Origin: Oasisia sp. SBJ-2009
Taxonomy: Eukaryota > Annelida > Polychaeta > Sabellida > Siboglinidae
Reading direction: 5' to 3'
Assembly (NCBI GenBank): GCA_964017155.1
Contig: OZ024854.1
Coordinates: 49,102,067-49,166,066 of the forward strand
Length of the DNA: 64,000 nt
Numbering within the stretch: position 1 is the first letter of the stretch; every line of letters begins with the position of its first letter. Of this stretch, positions 1 to 12,869 are shown piece by piece. The notes under the pieces are model-generated. The model did no database searches, had not been told where the DNA came from, and saw only the letters and a list, made by a program, of their open reading frames with translations. Position numbers and translations under genes: made by a program.

Positions 1-3000
1 AATGTGTCGGAGGCGATGGCCGAGGCCATGAGTTATTGGGAGGCGGAGTCGGAGGCGATCATCGAGCGACTGAGGCACCAGGACCAGAGCAGTGCGAGTA
101 GCGTCGTCCCCCCGCCCATGACGACGGGCGCCGCCATGGAGACGAGTGGACGTGACGTCGAGAATGTCACATCTGCTGCTGACTCGCTGACGACAAACGT
201 TAGCTTGGTGTCACACGGCGCCGCTCACATGGCAGACGACGAGGAGACGACAGGGAGACACGAGACCCCCATGGAGATGGACAACCCAGGTGGGTGAGGC
301 TCGTGGCTGGGGCACAACTGAGGCCGATGTTACCGTCCTATTACAGTTGCTATATCCAGCTGCTCGTCGCATTTATTCAGTGATAGCTGGTTTTCTACTG
401 TTAGAACTAATAATTATATATGTATTTGGCCTTTTTATGAAACGTCAAAGGAATAACAAACACCGATATGGCACTGGCAGGAATATTGATAGAATGAAGA
501 ATTCTATCTGTGTTTCTGTTAGTGATTTACATCTGAATTAAGTGAGCTCAATCTTAAGAACTTACGTTCATTCAACTGTTGACTGTTGAAATGTGAGACT
601 GAATGGATGAGAACATTTATTACGCACGGCTTAGTTAAATCAGCCCTATGACAACCAGCTGTACCATCAAGTACAGGTGTGTGTAGTTTTTTAATGCCAT
701 GTTTTGGTTAGCTGCAATGAAAGCACATAAAATTAAGTGAGTGAGTTTTTAATTGATTAAAATGTGCAATTTTTTTTCTATTTCATTGTTTATATGTTTG
801 TTTGAACCAGACTTTGGTTAGCTAGCTGTTAACAAAGGCAGTCATAAATTGTAATGTTATGAACTTTCCATTGACACCATTTGTTTACATGTTTGTTTTA
901 GTCAGATTTTGTTTAGCTGTTGCTGAAGGCATTCAGGAATAAATTTGTTGTGAATATTTTCCACTGGCACCATTTCTTTGCATGTTGGTTTTGAGTAATG
1001 GAATAAACCAAAATTCTAAGAATTGTTTATCAAATACCGTTCTGTCATAGATATAGCATATACTGGTCCAAAATATTGGAATGACATTCTCGTGAAGAAC
1101 TGTTTAAAAAGTTCAACATCTGTTGAAGTACCCTGCAGGTGACCAAGGCTGAAAATCAGCCCAAATGCACCTGCCTCTGTTGTAACAATTTTCATTTCCA
1201 TCACACTAAACTGACACGCGAAAATTTGGTATCATTTGGATAGCTGACAGATTTTTCTAGATCGTGTATATTTTTCCTTGCGTAGATTCAGTGACAGATT
1301 CTTCGCAGTCGAGTTTAAAAAGCACGTGATACAGTTGCTGCCCATTTTTGGGAGATTTTACTATGTCCAGATGAATTAATTTACGCATCCATTCATAAAG
1401 TTGACACCCCCACATATTCGGTATCAAAAGAAAGCTCTGTGAGTGGCCAATCTGCCAAAAATAAACCACATGGGTTCAGTCCATTCAGCCAATCAGAACC
1501 GCGATTTCAAATATAGCGTCATCGTCCCCGCGAAGCCAAAGTTGAAGACAAAATGGCGGCGCGGTAAACAACTGTTTACCCGCTTCGCAACTTTCATATT
1601 CGTCCACATAATAATTTTCTGGCAGCAGGATGAAATGGGTGTTTATTTTTTTAGTTCAATTTCAAAAACAAATATCCGCATGATTTTCATTTGTTCTACA
1701 TATATTATAATTTTATTATAATAAAGCAACCTTTTAGCGTTAAAATGATGCATTATTCATATTTTTATGACCAAGTTATAATTTTTATTGGAACCGTATG
1801 CCACAGAGGATTTTTCTTGGTCACCTGCAGGGTTAAGAAAGTGTTGGAAGTCTTTTCTTCTTGATGTCAGTTGGTGCTTAATTGTTACCTGTTAATTGAG
1901 ATTATGTGATATATTATTTGGCACATCACTCCATGTTACGTTCTATGTTATTATAATTATGTGAATAAGGGACTATGAGCAAGATTGCTTCTTCCCATTG
2001 TCTTCAATGTTATATGTGATATGATAAGTTATATGTACTATTTATATTCAACACAAAGGCAATAAATATTATAGGAAGCATAAACAATGATCAGTCAGCT
2101 TCGTGGCACAGATATCGCAGACCACAGCATTTGGCTTCACATAAATGTACCTGAATATTGTTAATTAGCATGTGTGCTGTTGAACTACCAAAATATGATA
2201 GCGCATGCAAACTAGCATGAAACCCTGAATAATGATTACAGTATGACTGCCATTGTCGTATCATACAATTGAACCCTGTCACTGGTAACTGTGATTGTAA
2301 TGGTATGGAGATAAAATAGTGGACACTATCCTGGATGCATCATCTATGATATCAGTTATTTTACAGATCCACCCACATTTTGATGGTAGGTAAATTCATC
2401 TTCTGCGTTACAACACGTCACGTACATCATGTTTGCAGGTTCGTCGACGTTGTTATCGGCGGCCCAGTCGCTGGCCGCAGTGGGAGCAGCGACGGAGAAG
2501 GTGCGGGAGGACAAATGGCTGCTCCCTCCACTCAGTGAGCAGCTCCAACTCGATGAGTTGTGGGACATCTTGAGTGAATGTCTCACTCAGCTGAGTCGCA
2601 CGCCCGACCACCACGCCGTGCTTGTGCTGCAGCCCACTGTAGAGGCGTTCTTCCTCGTCCATGCAGGTGGGTCGCCTGGCATGTGTCAGGTAGACAGGGA
2701 GCGGTGTTGATCACTGATAATGATGTGATTTAAATGTCCTCAAAAAGCTTGAAAGTTCTCTCAACTTAAATTATGCATGATTGCAGTGCAGCTGTATAGG
2801 TAATTCACAACAACACAGCATGCCATTGATGTAGTCTACGCAGTAATATGTTTGTTAAAATAGACACCTAAATCCATGCTAATAAGTTTCATGAAAACCA
2901 TCTGGAAAACCATGCTATATCGATGGTGTAAGAATAATTTTGAGACACGAAGACACGGGAACAGTGATTCCCAAGAACAGGACAGGGTCACTTACTTATG

Positions 3001-6000
3001 TGTGGATATTTACTGCAAGGCATTGGCATCTAGATGAACTACTTGTACAGAAACGTGATTTGATATCAACTTTGCCGTGTTTATTACAGGGGAGAAGACG
3101 GACAAAAAGAAGGAGGCACACAATCAACGAGGTGAAGACCAACTCGCTCATCTCAACATCAGCGACACAGCCCCACTGTCGCCAGCGCCACCTGGCGGTG
3201 AAGGACAGGCGGGCATGTTGTCACGAGAGAACTCGGTGGCGTCAGTGTCGGGGGCCACAAATGTACCACCAGACACGCAGAAGTTCCTCAACTTTGCAGG
3301 TCAGTGCTCCACTGTTGGGTGGCTTTATTCCTAGATTTCTTCTCTCTTGCATGTGCATAAGATATGTGAGGAGATGTTTGGCCGCTGTAAGAATTTGTTT
3401 TCATGGTTAGGTCAGAAAGTAAACTGAAAGATCGACGCATATGGCCATGATGACTCTGGCTTGGCCTTGTGCCCATGCCATGGGATGACACTGCGTCCCG
3501 GCAAGAAATCTCTACACTTCAATATTCTAATCAAATTCAAAGCCACTGAGTATTCGATTCGTATTCGAGGATATTCAATTTGAATGAAATTCCAGATTCA
3601 TTCCATCCTTAATAGCTGTCATTGTTATGTTCAGGATGGTACAGGTATCCGTTCTGTTCGTGTAATGTTTGAAATTCTGCTTGCCTTCATAGGATTTGAT
3701 TATATTTAAGGAGACCAGCGGGTCGAGAAATAAAAAAAATACGGTTTTCAGATCATGTCATTTTCAGATGCATTGGTATCTTATACAGCTCTGTGCAAGA
3801 GCATATTTCAATATTTCAAGAATGAATACCAATAAAAACATCATTTATAACATGCCCCTCATTCTTCAAGAAGCAAAATCCACCGTGGTAGCCATTTTTA
3901 AATGTCCGGGAATGACTGAAAAGAACGTTCGAGTCCAGAGACACGCCGCCTAGTAAATCCGCCATGTTTGTAACCGTCTTGTCCGGAAGTTTACACATAA
4001 CCGGATGTGGTGTTCTGGGAGTTCTAGAATATAATTATATGCATCTATTTCGGGAAAATGTATGCGACCTCTACTGCCATATAAGGATTTGTTACGCGAT
4101 CCATGGCTCATTATAATATCGCGTAAATATCTAATCCAATGAACGCGCCCGGCGCACCAATGATCGCATCATCGCCCAATCAGCGCCGTTTCCGGCAGCT
4201 GCAGGATGAGAAAGCAAATGGCGTCGACCGACAAAACGTTAACAATTCGTCACACATTTTGGGTCAAAAACACACTTATAAATAAGGTTGGCACAATAAT
4301 AAAATGTTGTTCCTATATGAATCTGATGCTTGGTAGTCATGTTCATTATGCAGACACTTATAAATGATTTAGTTAATGGTTATTAGTGGTTTCTAGGTGT
4401 GCTGTCAATATTATATGACATGCTGTCGTTTTTTGTCATTTTCTCAAAATCACGTTTTTGCACATTTGTGAAATTTCAAATAATTATTCCCAAAAAACTA
4501 TGAAAGATAGACATCTGAAATTTGTTCCATCTGTTCACATGTTAGTGACACACACAATAAGACTCATTTGACCATTGCAGCTGACTACATGGAGTTGTCA
4601 GATATGAAACATTACAGTTGACCAACGTCCAAAAAACGTTATTTCTGAAAAATCATTTTACAAGCATAGAACACATTAGATCTTTCAAGCTCAAACCACC
4701 TTATTGTATGAAGGGACATTCTAGCTAATGAATTTGAGCAGTTTCATGAATCCACATGAAACCATTGACTCAGAATAATTTTTTTTAATTCACCCCTCTG
4801 TGTAATTTTAAAATGTCGGTTGCTATAGCAACACATATGCAAATGAGTTCAAATTTTACACACTAAGTGCTGTTCACATAACGAACGTGTATGCCAAATT
4901 TGGTTGAGATATATTGAGTATTAACATAAATATGGCACATAGCTGTTCTCGAGTAGTTGGTACCCTTAATTAAATGTAATTGTTCAGTGTTACACTTGAA
5001 TTTCTATGTATTGTTCCAAGCAAGTAAAACAGATCTCGTAAATACATCTAGTGTAGCGTAATGCCTTGTAAAGTACAACCAACCAGCCCACGCTTGTTAT
5101 GTCAATCCCAGATAACATTTCAAAGTATTGTTCAGATCAGTCAGTAATGGATGACCAGCATTGAGATTGATAAATGACGTAAAGTATACACAGAAAAATA
5201 CCCCTAATTTGTCAGTTCAGTTTCTTGAGTAAATGTGACTGAATCAGGTACTTTGATGACCCTGTCAGACCAGGACATGCAAACGTTACTTGGTAAAAGC
5301 ATACACAGAATGAAACTGAACAAGCACAGTGTCATACTCTAGTGATGTACATCTGTATACATTTGCTGCCTGTTGTGTCCGCCAGAGAAGCACCACGTCG
5401 TCCTCAACCAGATCCTGCGCCAGTCAACTGCACCGCTGGCTGATGGTCCGTTTGCGGTGCTGGTGGACCACACACGGGTCCTCGACTTTGACGTGAAGCG
5501 GCGCTACTTCCGCCAGGAGCTGGAGCACCGCGACGAGGGCATCCGGCGCGAGGACCTTGCGGTGCCTGTGCGGCGCGAGCACGTCTTCGAGGACTCATAC
5601 CGAGAGCTGCATCGACGCAGTGCAGAGGAGTGGAAACACCGCTTCTACATAGTCTTTGAAGGTGAGCATCAGTCACTCCTCTTGGACACAGTACTATGGT
5701 GTAAGGTAGTGTTTTAGAATATAATCAATGTACTAGAACAAGTATACTTTCGTCTGTTTGACATGAAAAATAAATTGTTGAAGGCGTAGGTAAAAAATAT
5801 TAGCTTATCTCTAGCTGGCAAGTGAACAAGGAAGTCTCTAGCTTACCAGGACACCAACATTTTACTTTACTTTTGAGGCAGCTGAGGTCAATATTGTCTC
5901 ATGTGACACAGAATGTGGTGATCACAATGACTTACATGGCAATAGATGTACGCAACTGTACACAGTGTATATGTCAGATACTATTGTGTGTACACATACT

Positions 6001-8682
6001 CATACTCACCCCGTGTGGTTGTGTGTGTAGGTGAGGAGGGGCAAGACGCGGGTGGTCTGCTGCGAGAGTGGTATCTCATCATGTCGCGTGAGATCTTCAA
6101 CCCCATGTACGCCCTGTTCATGACGTCGCCCGGGGACAGGGTGACGTACACCATCAACCCGTCCTCCCACTGCAACTCCAACCACCTCAGCTACTACAAG
6201 TTTGTTGGCCGGGTGATGGCGAAGGCGATCTACGACAACAAGCTGCTCGAGTGCTACTTCACGCGCTCGTTCTACAAGCACATCCTTGGCGTACCTGTCA
6301 AGTAAGCTCAAGTTGTTGTGTTCTTTAGTTAACTGTATCATTTAACAGAGAATGTCACATGTTGCCTTGGTGTGGAAGCACTCGATTTCCTATTGGCTGT
6401 GTAGGTAGTTACTTTGAATATGGTGGTTAACAGTATCATTCTTGCTCACACACATCACATGTACATACAGGCATATACACATGCACAGACATGGCAGAGT
6501 TTTATTAGACAATTTCTATTATTAGGCTATCAGTTTGTGCCATCATTTTTGGCAGTGAAAACTTCACACCAAATATAGAAACAACAATATGGTATCGGAA
6601 AGATCAACAGCAGCTGGAAGTGGTCATCATTGATTACACAATGTTGAAGGTAACAATAATGATGTTGACGTGATGACACAGTGACATAATGACATCATCT
6701 GTGTTGCCAGGTACACAGACATGGAGAGTGAGGACTATGACTTCTACCGTGGCCTCGTGTTCCTGCTTGAGAACACCGTCAATGACCTCGGGTATGACCT
6801 CACGTTTAGCACAGAGGTAAGGGTCGCCATTCCTTGGGTGTACTTACAGGACAAGGTCAACACTAACAGAGGTGTACTTACAGGACAAGGTCAACACTAA
6901 CAGAGGTGTACTTACAGGACAAGGTCAACACTAACAGAGGTGTACTTACAGGACAAGGTCAACACTAACAGAGGTGTACTTACAGGACAAGGTCAACACT
7001 AACAGAAGTCTAATTGAATGTCAGTATGTAACTCGCCACAATACTTTATGTTAATATTACAGAGATGACATCATTTTGCCTGTGTGTTTATGCACTTCAG
7101 TAAATAATTGTATATAGTCAATCAAATTGGTGTGCGAACAATGACCTCCTAAATGACTGCGTAGTAGAGTGTTAGAAAATAATATAGCATTGTCTGTTCA
7201 TTACTACAAAACTTACTGCTATTACCTTCAAAATAAATGTGTAGTAAAAGCAGCTCTTGCCTGATACAGTGTTCTTGCACAAATGATTTGAGTGTCACAC
7301 TAATGAGTTTGCTCGTCATGGTAGATCCGAGAGTTTGGTGTGACAGAGGTGCGTGACATTGTGCCCAACGGCCGCAACATCAAGGTGCTAGAGAGCCGCA
7401 AGAAGGAGTACGTGAAGCTGGTGTGTCAGATGAAGATGACTGGAGCCATCCGCCAGCAGCTGAACGCGTTCCTCGAGGGATTCTACGACATCATCCCGAA
7501 GCGGCTCATCGCGATATTCAACGAGCAGGAGCTCGAGTTGCTCATCTCAGGACTGCCGACAATCGACATAGATGACTTGAAGGCAAACACAGAGTACCAC
7601 AAGTACCAGGCGAATTCACTGCAGGTAGGCATCGGTTCCTGTGGCAGCCGATATACAGGATACCATATTACATGGTGTCATTCTAGAGGTTGACTAGCCA
7701 AGTTAAAAATGTTTTTAAATTGAGATCCATCAAGTTCCCTGGCACGGGAATTTTTTTTGAATAAGTCCGCACCTACGAACCACTCCAATAATCTTGCTAA
7801 ATTGCATGTAACATTTCAGCCCTGTACATGCAAAACTAGCCGATATATGGCTCCACAGACAGGCAGAGAACCATTTTGTTTCATAATGAAAATTTAATGG
7901 TGTGAGAAATGGAATGGTTTTCCAAACTTTGGTAATTACTCAAGGGATGTCCACTCTATATGGCTATGAATGGCTATCTACCGTGATATCTAATGTTTCT
8001 CTTCATTCAGATCCAGTGGTTTTGGCGTGCCCTGCGTGCGTTTGATGAGGCCGACCGTGCGTGCCTACTACAGTTTGTGACGGGGACATCGAAGGTGCCT
8101 CTGCAAGGGTTTGCCTTCCTTGAAGGCATGACAGGCATCCAGAAGTTTCAGATCCATCGCGACGACAGGTCAACTGATCGACTGCCTTCTGCCCACACCT
8201 GGTGAGTGTCATGATGTGAAGATATTGTTTAACACTACCATAGTGTCATATTGATGTGGTTGTGTCATATATGCGTAGTAGCAGTAGATAGAAGATAAAG
8301 TTACAAACTCTAAGGGTAATGTGAGGTATTTCCACGCAATGTGTGTATCAGTTGATTTGGAGACACTGGTGTCTCCACTGTGGTGCTGGGTATGTTGGCT
8401 TATACGTGATTGAAGTAGGAAAACACCAGTGCAAGTTCCATTTGTGAAAGAGCAGCATGATGATATGGATGAGAATTCTGTCTTGGTATCAATTCAAGAA
8501 TTTAAAAAGGCGATCACATGTGTTGTGGCTAGATATCATGCTCACAGATTTTACTGACACAATGTTGTTGTTGTTCCAGTTTCAACCAGTTGGACTTGCC
8601 CGCCTACGAGACGTATGATAAACTCAAGAAGATGCTGCTGACCGCCATCCACGAATGTTCGCAAGGATTCGGCTTGGCCTAG
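1..8682 (+). CDS. HUWE1: HECT-type E3 ubiquitin ligase HUWE1, C-terminal part (5' end outside window)
   Basis: HUWE1 transfers ubiquitin from an E2 to substrates such as p53, MCL1, histones and MYC through its C-terminal HECT domain. Nine coding exons read without a stop: 1-289, 2439-2666, 3090-3299, 5386-5661, 6031-6301, 6711-6816, 7325-7624, 8011-8201 and 8580-8682. Together they give 657 residues plus TAG; all introns are GT-AG and every phase matches. Recognisable blocks are [87 protein letters not shown] and the HECT C-lobe motif [11 protein letters not shown]. The catalytic Cys is residue 624 of this part, 34 from the C-terminus, as usual for HECT ligases. Residues 1-230 (UBM-to-HECT linker region) are low complexity and less certain. 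The first exon is cut by the window edge. The family is certain; the exon edges are strong. Confidence 0.96.
783..1000. repeat. Diverged tandem repeat of about 105 bp in HUWE1 intron
   Basis: About two copies share blocks such as cattgtttatatgtttgttt / catttgtttacatgtttgtt and ttggttagctagctg / ttgtttagctgttgctg, with a partial third start at 983. The copies are strongly diverged. The rest of the 290-2438 intron is AT-rich and shows no exon. Confidence 0.5.
1131..1832. mobile_element. Candidate piggyBac-type MITE with 17-bp terminal inverted repeats
   Basis: CCCTGCAGGTGACCAAG at 1131-1147 is matched exactly and inverted at 1816-1832. The right end is followed directly by TTAA (1833-1836), the target used by piggyBac elements, which typically begin CCC and end GGG. 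The left flank reads AGTA, not TTAA, so the left target copy would have to be mutated. There is no transposase frame inside. A GC-rich patch with ATGGCGGCG (1553-1561) lies within. The inverted repeat is certain; the superfamily is a guess. Confidence 0.4.
3300..5385. other. 2.1-kb HUWE1 intron without a gene
   Basis: I see no exon or RNA gene. The 3535-3600 stretch is rich in ATTCGA/TATTCGA words that recall subterminal repeats of hAT elements, but no ends can be defined. A GC-richer patch at 3930-4230 contains CCGCCATGTTTG and CCAATCAG words similar in style to those at 1480-1561, possibly another short mobile-element relic. Confidence 0.3.
4819..4844. promoter_or_regulatory. Palindromic X-box-like motif next to an octamer motif
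   Basis: GTTGCTATAGCAAC at 4819-4832 is a perfect 14-bp palindrome close to the RFX X-box (GTTGCCATGGCAAC type). ATGCAAAT, a perfect POU octamer, follows at 4837-4844. Both lie deep in a HUWE1 intron. Enhancer activity is only suggested by the pairing. Confidence 0.3.
5386..8682 (+). other. HUWE1: HECT catalytic domain coding segment of HUWE1
   Basis: Exons 5386-5661 to 8580-8682 encode the HECT fold. The N-lobe (E2 binding) contains [31 protein letters not shown]-like [12 protein letters not shown] and [16 protein letters not shown]. The C-lobe contains the loop SAHTC with the thioester cysteine. The domain is unbroken and conserved at each of these motifs, so the enzyme should be active. 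The cysteine codon is split: TG at 8200-8201 and T at 8580. Confidence 0.93.
6837..7008. repeat. 34-bp minisatellite, 5 copies, HUWE1 intron
   Basis: The unit carries tacttacaggacaaggtcaa and repeats with period 34 at 6841, 6875, 6909, 6943 and 6977, almost without change. It starts about 20 bp after the 5' splice site at 6816/6817. Confidence 0.92.
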
Positions 8683-9400
8683 GCATGCACACACTCGATA
8701 TGGATGAGAAAAAATCATTGAAAAACCTCACGACTACGTTTGTGCACTGTTGAAAGACACAACTTGCACGTTTCTTGTTGACGCGACGACACTGCGTTGT
8801 TGCTACTGCACAGTTGATTTTGTGTCGTTAAAAACTTGGTTGCGGGACAACAATCTACCGGCATACAGCGAAGTCGACAGACATATGCCGCGTACTCACT
8901 GTACAATGTTTGTTACATAGACTGTTCACATATTTTGTATTGTGTGCGTGTATTTAAATTTGGATGTTTTCGTTGAACGCCGTGTTTCTTCTTCGTCGCG
9001 TTGAGGGAGGATCGTTCGCGTTTGGAGAGACTAATTAATACGAATGTTCACTGACGTGTATATAATTAACAAGGATTGCTAGCGTGCAACCAAGCAGGCT
9101 GTTTATGTTAATCCTTGTCACCTGTAATGTGGCTGTTTCACAAAGGGTCCGCGATTGACAGTTTATCGGTGCCTTTTCGTTTCGTGCACCGCAATTGTCG
9201 TGGACGTGTACAAATAGTTTGTGATATCTATTGAAATGTGATGACACTGTATACGAAAAATGGATATGTTGATGTTCAGTTGTGAATATGTGTGCATTGT
9301 TTCACCGTGATGGGTTAGTCAGGCAGGACATTACGCTCAAAATGTGAAGATTTCTGTTCAAAAGCTAGTCCGGAATAAACATGTGCACACTGACGTGGGG
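8683..9400 (+). other. HUWE1 3' untranslated region
   Basis: This follows the TAG stop at 8680-8682. No coding frame is convincing here. The first plausible poly(A) signal is AATAAA at 9374-9379, giving a 3'UTR of about 0.7 kb. The end is inferred only from that hexamer. Confidence 0.5.
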
Positions 9401-11528
9401 CATGGTATCGGGGTGACGAAGCAGGGTTGTGACTAGAGGGCTGTGTCGAGAGGCACACGGGTGAGGGGAAAGGAAATGCTTCTGGTCCGACATACTTGCT
9501 GTCAATAGTTGTGTGATGTTTACATTAAACATGTTTCTGAAATGTGGGTGTGTGTCACGTATTATGATCGGTGAGAAACAACACAAGTAGTAGTAGTACT
9601 TTACAGTTTTAATATCTCATTTACACGTATTCACATCCAATTAATTGCAAACAACGATTACCTGTGTTCACATTACTCTGTTATGACAGTGGAACCCCGT
9701 ACAAATCACTATCACAGACTGCTTTTTTGCGTTTCCTCTATAATAAGGTTGACGCTGAGAATACAATGACAATAGAAACAATAATGCTGCTTTAACGACC
9801 ATTCGTCTATTCCATAGACATGTAGCAGTCGTATTAGACATGTTTGCCGATATGATTATGAAGATTTAATGCATATATTATTAACCAAAGTAATACCAGC
9901 AGTAGTTTCATGGAGAGGCAAAATATAGTTGTAATATGGTGTAATTGTAATACGTAATGCACTGCAAATTATGATACATTTTAATTAATTGCCTATAACA
10001 TGTCTCTCTGGGCAGACTATCTTGATTCAATATATATAATTTATATACTGCTTGTGCACCATTAGATTACAGCAGCATGTTAACTAATATATTATGCCGT
10101 AGCACCTCGCCTGAGTTGCAGCCACACGCGGCTAATATAATATGCTGTTGGTGTTACTTGAAGTATCATAAGGCATGAACGTGTTTATTATTTTATTCAT
10201 TAGCACATCAAATTACTTCCACAATTAGTCGATTTCCAGTTCATATTATCACGATCAATGCACGTATGAATAACTATTGAATAACTACCAGATATAATAA
10301 GGACAGTCGCGTACATGATAAGCAACATTAATATAGGTTATTATGGTTTTCAAACAAAATGTCTAGTCGACGGTACGTAATACAATAATAACAAGCTGTA
10401 ACAACGGTGTTAGGGCACACCAAACAAGCTCAGCACGTTATTATGTCCCGCGGAAAAGTCTGCAGCGTTAAAGTTAACAAATGCCAAGTAAATTCTGCCC
10501 CAAAGACGGCAGCAAAATCGACAGTTTCGCACTGCTGTAGACAAGTGATTTGTGCAAAAGACGGCTTGTCATTGAAGTCTAGTTTTAACAGTGTATAGCA
10601 TTGCATCCAGCTGTCGGACTAGTTGGTGTGTCTGCAAAGTTTTGGGCCTGCCTACCCATTGAGCAAATACAGGCGTCCGTGATATGTGCAAGACCCAGGA
10701 CATGTCGTCCACAGTCGGCCTCATGTGTGAGCCATATAAATAATATATAATAGCAAAAGCAATGTACACAAACGTAGACAATAATAGTTATTTTACACCA
10801 ATTATAAATGTATTGGTGTGTAATTAAACCAATCCAAATATTCTCTTACAGACGACTCCAGAATCATAACATTATATACACGGACGTCTTTCGTCCAAGA
10901 GAGTACTACTGAAGGTTTTAGAGGTATGTCTGAACACGAGTTAAAGCAAAATTAATGTTAAGTTTAGCAATATCTTCGTTTTTGAAGAACTGACCGCACA
11001 TGCTAGTTTGGTGATAATACATTCTACGTCACCACGTTGGGTTTCTGCCAGAACAGGAACGCGCTATGCGTACGCAGAATGAAGGCTTCTTTCACGATGA
11101 CTTACTTGTGACAATACAACATCATACAAGCAGTTGCAAAAGAAGTAACCCGTGACTTAACCGCCAGTCCACCGGTTGCTGGCAATCCTAACCAGGGTTT
11201 TGGCCGCCAGACCACCAGTTTCTGGCAGTCCTAACCAGGGTTTTGGCCGCCACACCACCAGTTTCTGGCAGACCGTCATATACGGGCACTTGTTAACGAT
11301 GACACATCAGACAAATCCAAGGTGCCTTCTATCTCGGTGTCAATTCACATGGAGTGTGTGTGTATGTCAAACTTAGTCGATTCAATCAGGTGGGTGGGTT
11401 AATGTTAGCTGGTAACTGGTAAGTTTCGTTTTCCGCTTTCGCGTCGTCTGCCGTCTGTGGCGGGCCTTGGCCGGCGCCGGTGGCTGGAGCAGGCCGTAGC
11501 GGCGACGGCCACAGCCCCCTTGCGCCAG
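9400..11528. other. Gene-free interval between convergent genes
   Basis: It separates the 3' ends of HUWE1 (plus) and the TTLL3-like gene (minus). It is AT-rich and open frames are short and unconvincing. A tandem repeat (next entry) lies near its right end. I saw no AATAAA on the minus strand close to the TTLL3 stop at 11529, so the extent of that 3'UTR is unknown. Confidence 0.5.
11178..11270. repeat. 43-bp tandem repeat, just over two copies
   Basis: The block ctaaccagggttttggccgc recurs about 43-44 bp apart within a unit ending in ccaccagtttctggcag. Confidence 0.75.
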
Positions 11529-12184
11529 TCATTTGTCCGTGTTGCAGATGTTGCGAGCGACGACGGCGAGCTTCGAGTTCTGCTGGTAGAGCTGCAGGTA
11601 GAGCGGCATGGACTTGGGCAGTCGTCCGTGTGCCGCCGCCCCCGCCGCCGGCCCGCCGCCGCCGTGGCCGATGTAGCGGAACACGAGGTTCGGGTAGCCG
11701 TTCGTCATGTAGCACGGCAGCGTCGCCTGCGGGTTGCGCACGCCGGCATCCGTGTAGCGGCGCAGCGCGTCGACGCGCGTGCGACTCGGCACGTTGCCGT
11801 ACACGGGGCACAGCAGGTGGTTGGGGTTGACGTGCACGCGCGACGTCGACGCGCCCTTCAGCAGCGGCCGCGCGTTGCGGTTCACCGCCGTGTTGTTGAC
11901 GGCCGCCGCCAGCGGCAGCGTCGCCCGGCGCTGCGGCTGAGGCGGCGGCCGGCGCTGGGAGCGGTGCGGGGTGAGGCGCGGCGTCGGGCGACGGGCGCGC
12001 CACTCGGCGGAGCGGTCCAGCTGGATGCTGTCCAGTTGACACCGGCAGGTGGCGCTGTCGTCGGCGTGAGGGTTGTGGAGGCGCGTCACGTCCAGTTTGA
12101 GGTTAGGTCCCCGGTTGCCACACATGCCGCACGACCGACCCCACTGGCTATCAGGCAGCGGGGCGCGCACCACTGGCGGGATAC
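11529..12184 (-). CDS. TTLL3: Distal last coding exon of the TTLL3-like gene
   Basis: The acceptor CTTCAG/GTATCC is in phase 1, matching the donor at 16050. The frame runs to TGA at 11529-11531. It encodes about 218 residues: a Cys pair region ([11 protein letters not shown]), a very basic Pro/Arg-rich middle, a segment with [20 protein letters not shown] and [18 protein letters not shown], and an end with [13 protein letters not shown] content is far above the flanks. I do not recognise a domain. A separate overlapping gene cannot be fully excluded. Confidence 0.65.
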
Positions 12185-12837
12185 CTGAAGCAGGGGAAGA
12201 AGACAGCGACACGGTACGATTAGTGGGACGAGGCAAGTGAATGAAATGGGTACATGCATCAATGACAAGTCTAGTAGTAATACTGTTGTGAAGCACCGGT
12301 GGCGGTTATACATTCGTAAAACAACACAGCCTTCATACACGCAAACTGCTAGCTTCATACACGCAAACTGCTAGAGTCTTACAGTTCATCTGCAAGATTG
12401 CGAAGTCGAAATCTGAATTGGTGCCAGAAGTGGGATGGCTATCCAATATTGATCACTAATATTGAAGCTAGATGGGCTAATATAAAAAAAAACTAGTAAA
12501 ATGCTGTTGTTGAAAAATATAACTGACATTACACACCGTTCCCGCACAAATGTGGGGTGAGTTTTGGTAAGATGTAGAAACATGACATGGTGTCAGAAGT
12601 GGAATGACTCCCCCCACATTCATCAAAATCTTTGGGTATATACTCAATAGCATGCAACACATTTCATTGCATCATTCTAACAAAAGCATGATATCAATGG
12701 GTGCTGAAAACAAACATCAGTTAGTGTGTGTGTATGCAGCAAAAGTGTATACAGTATGACAATTTCAAATGTGGCATATATGGGATACACATCTGTATAA
12801 TATATATAAATACATATATATATACACACACATATAT

Positions 12838-12869
<32 letters not shown>

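Noticed and set aside
11457..12188. Plus-strand Arg/Ala-rich frame of 243 codons
   Set aside because: Antisense shadow of the GC-rich distal TTLL3 exon; composition driven by GC content.
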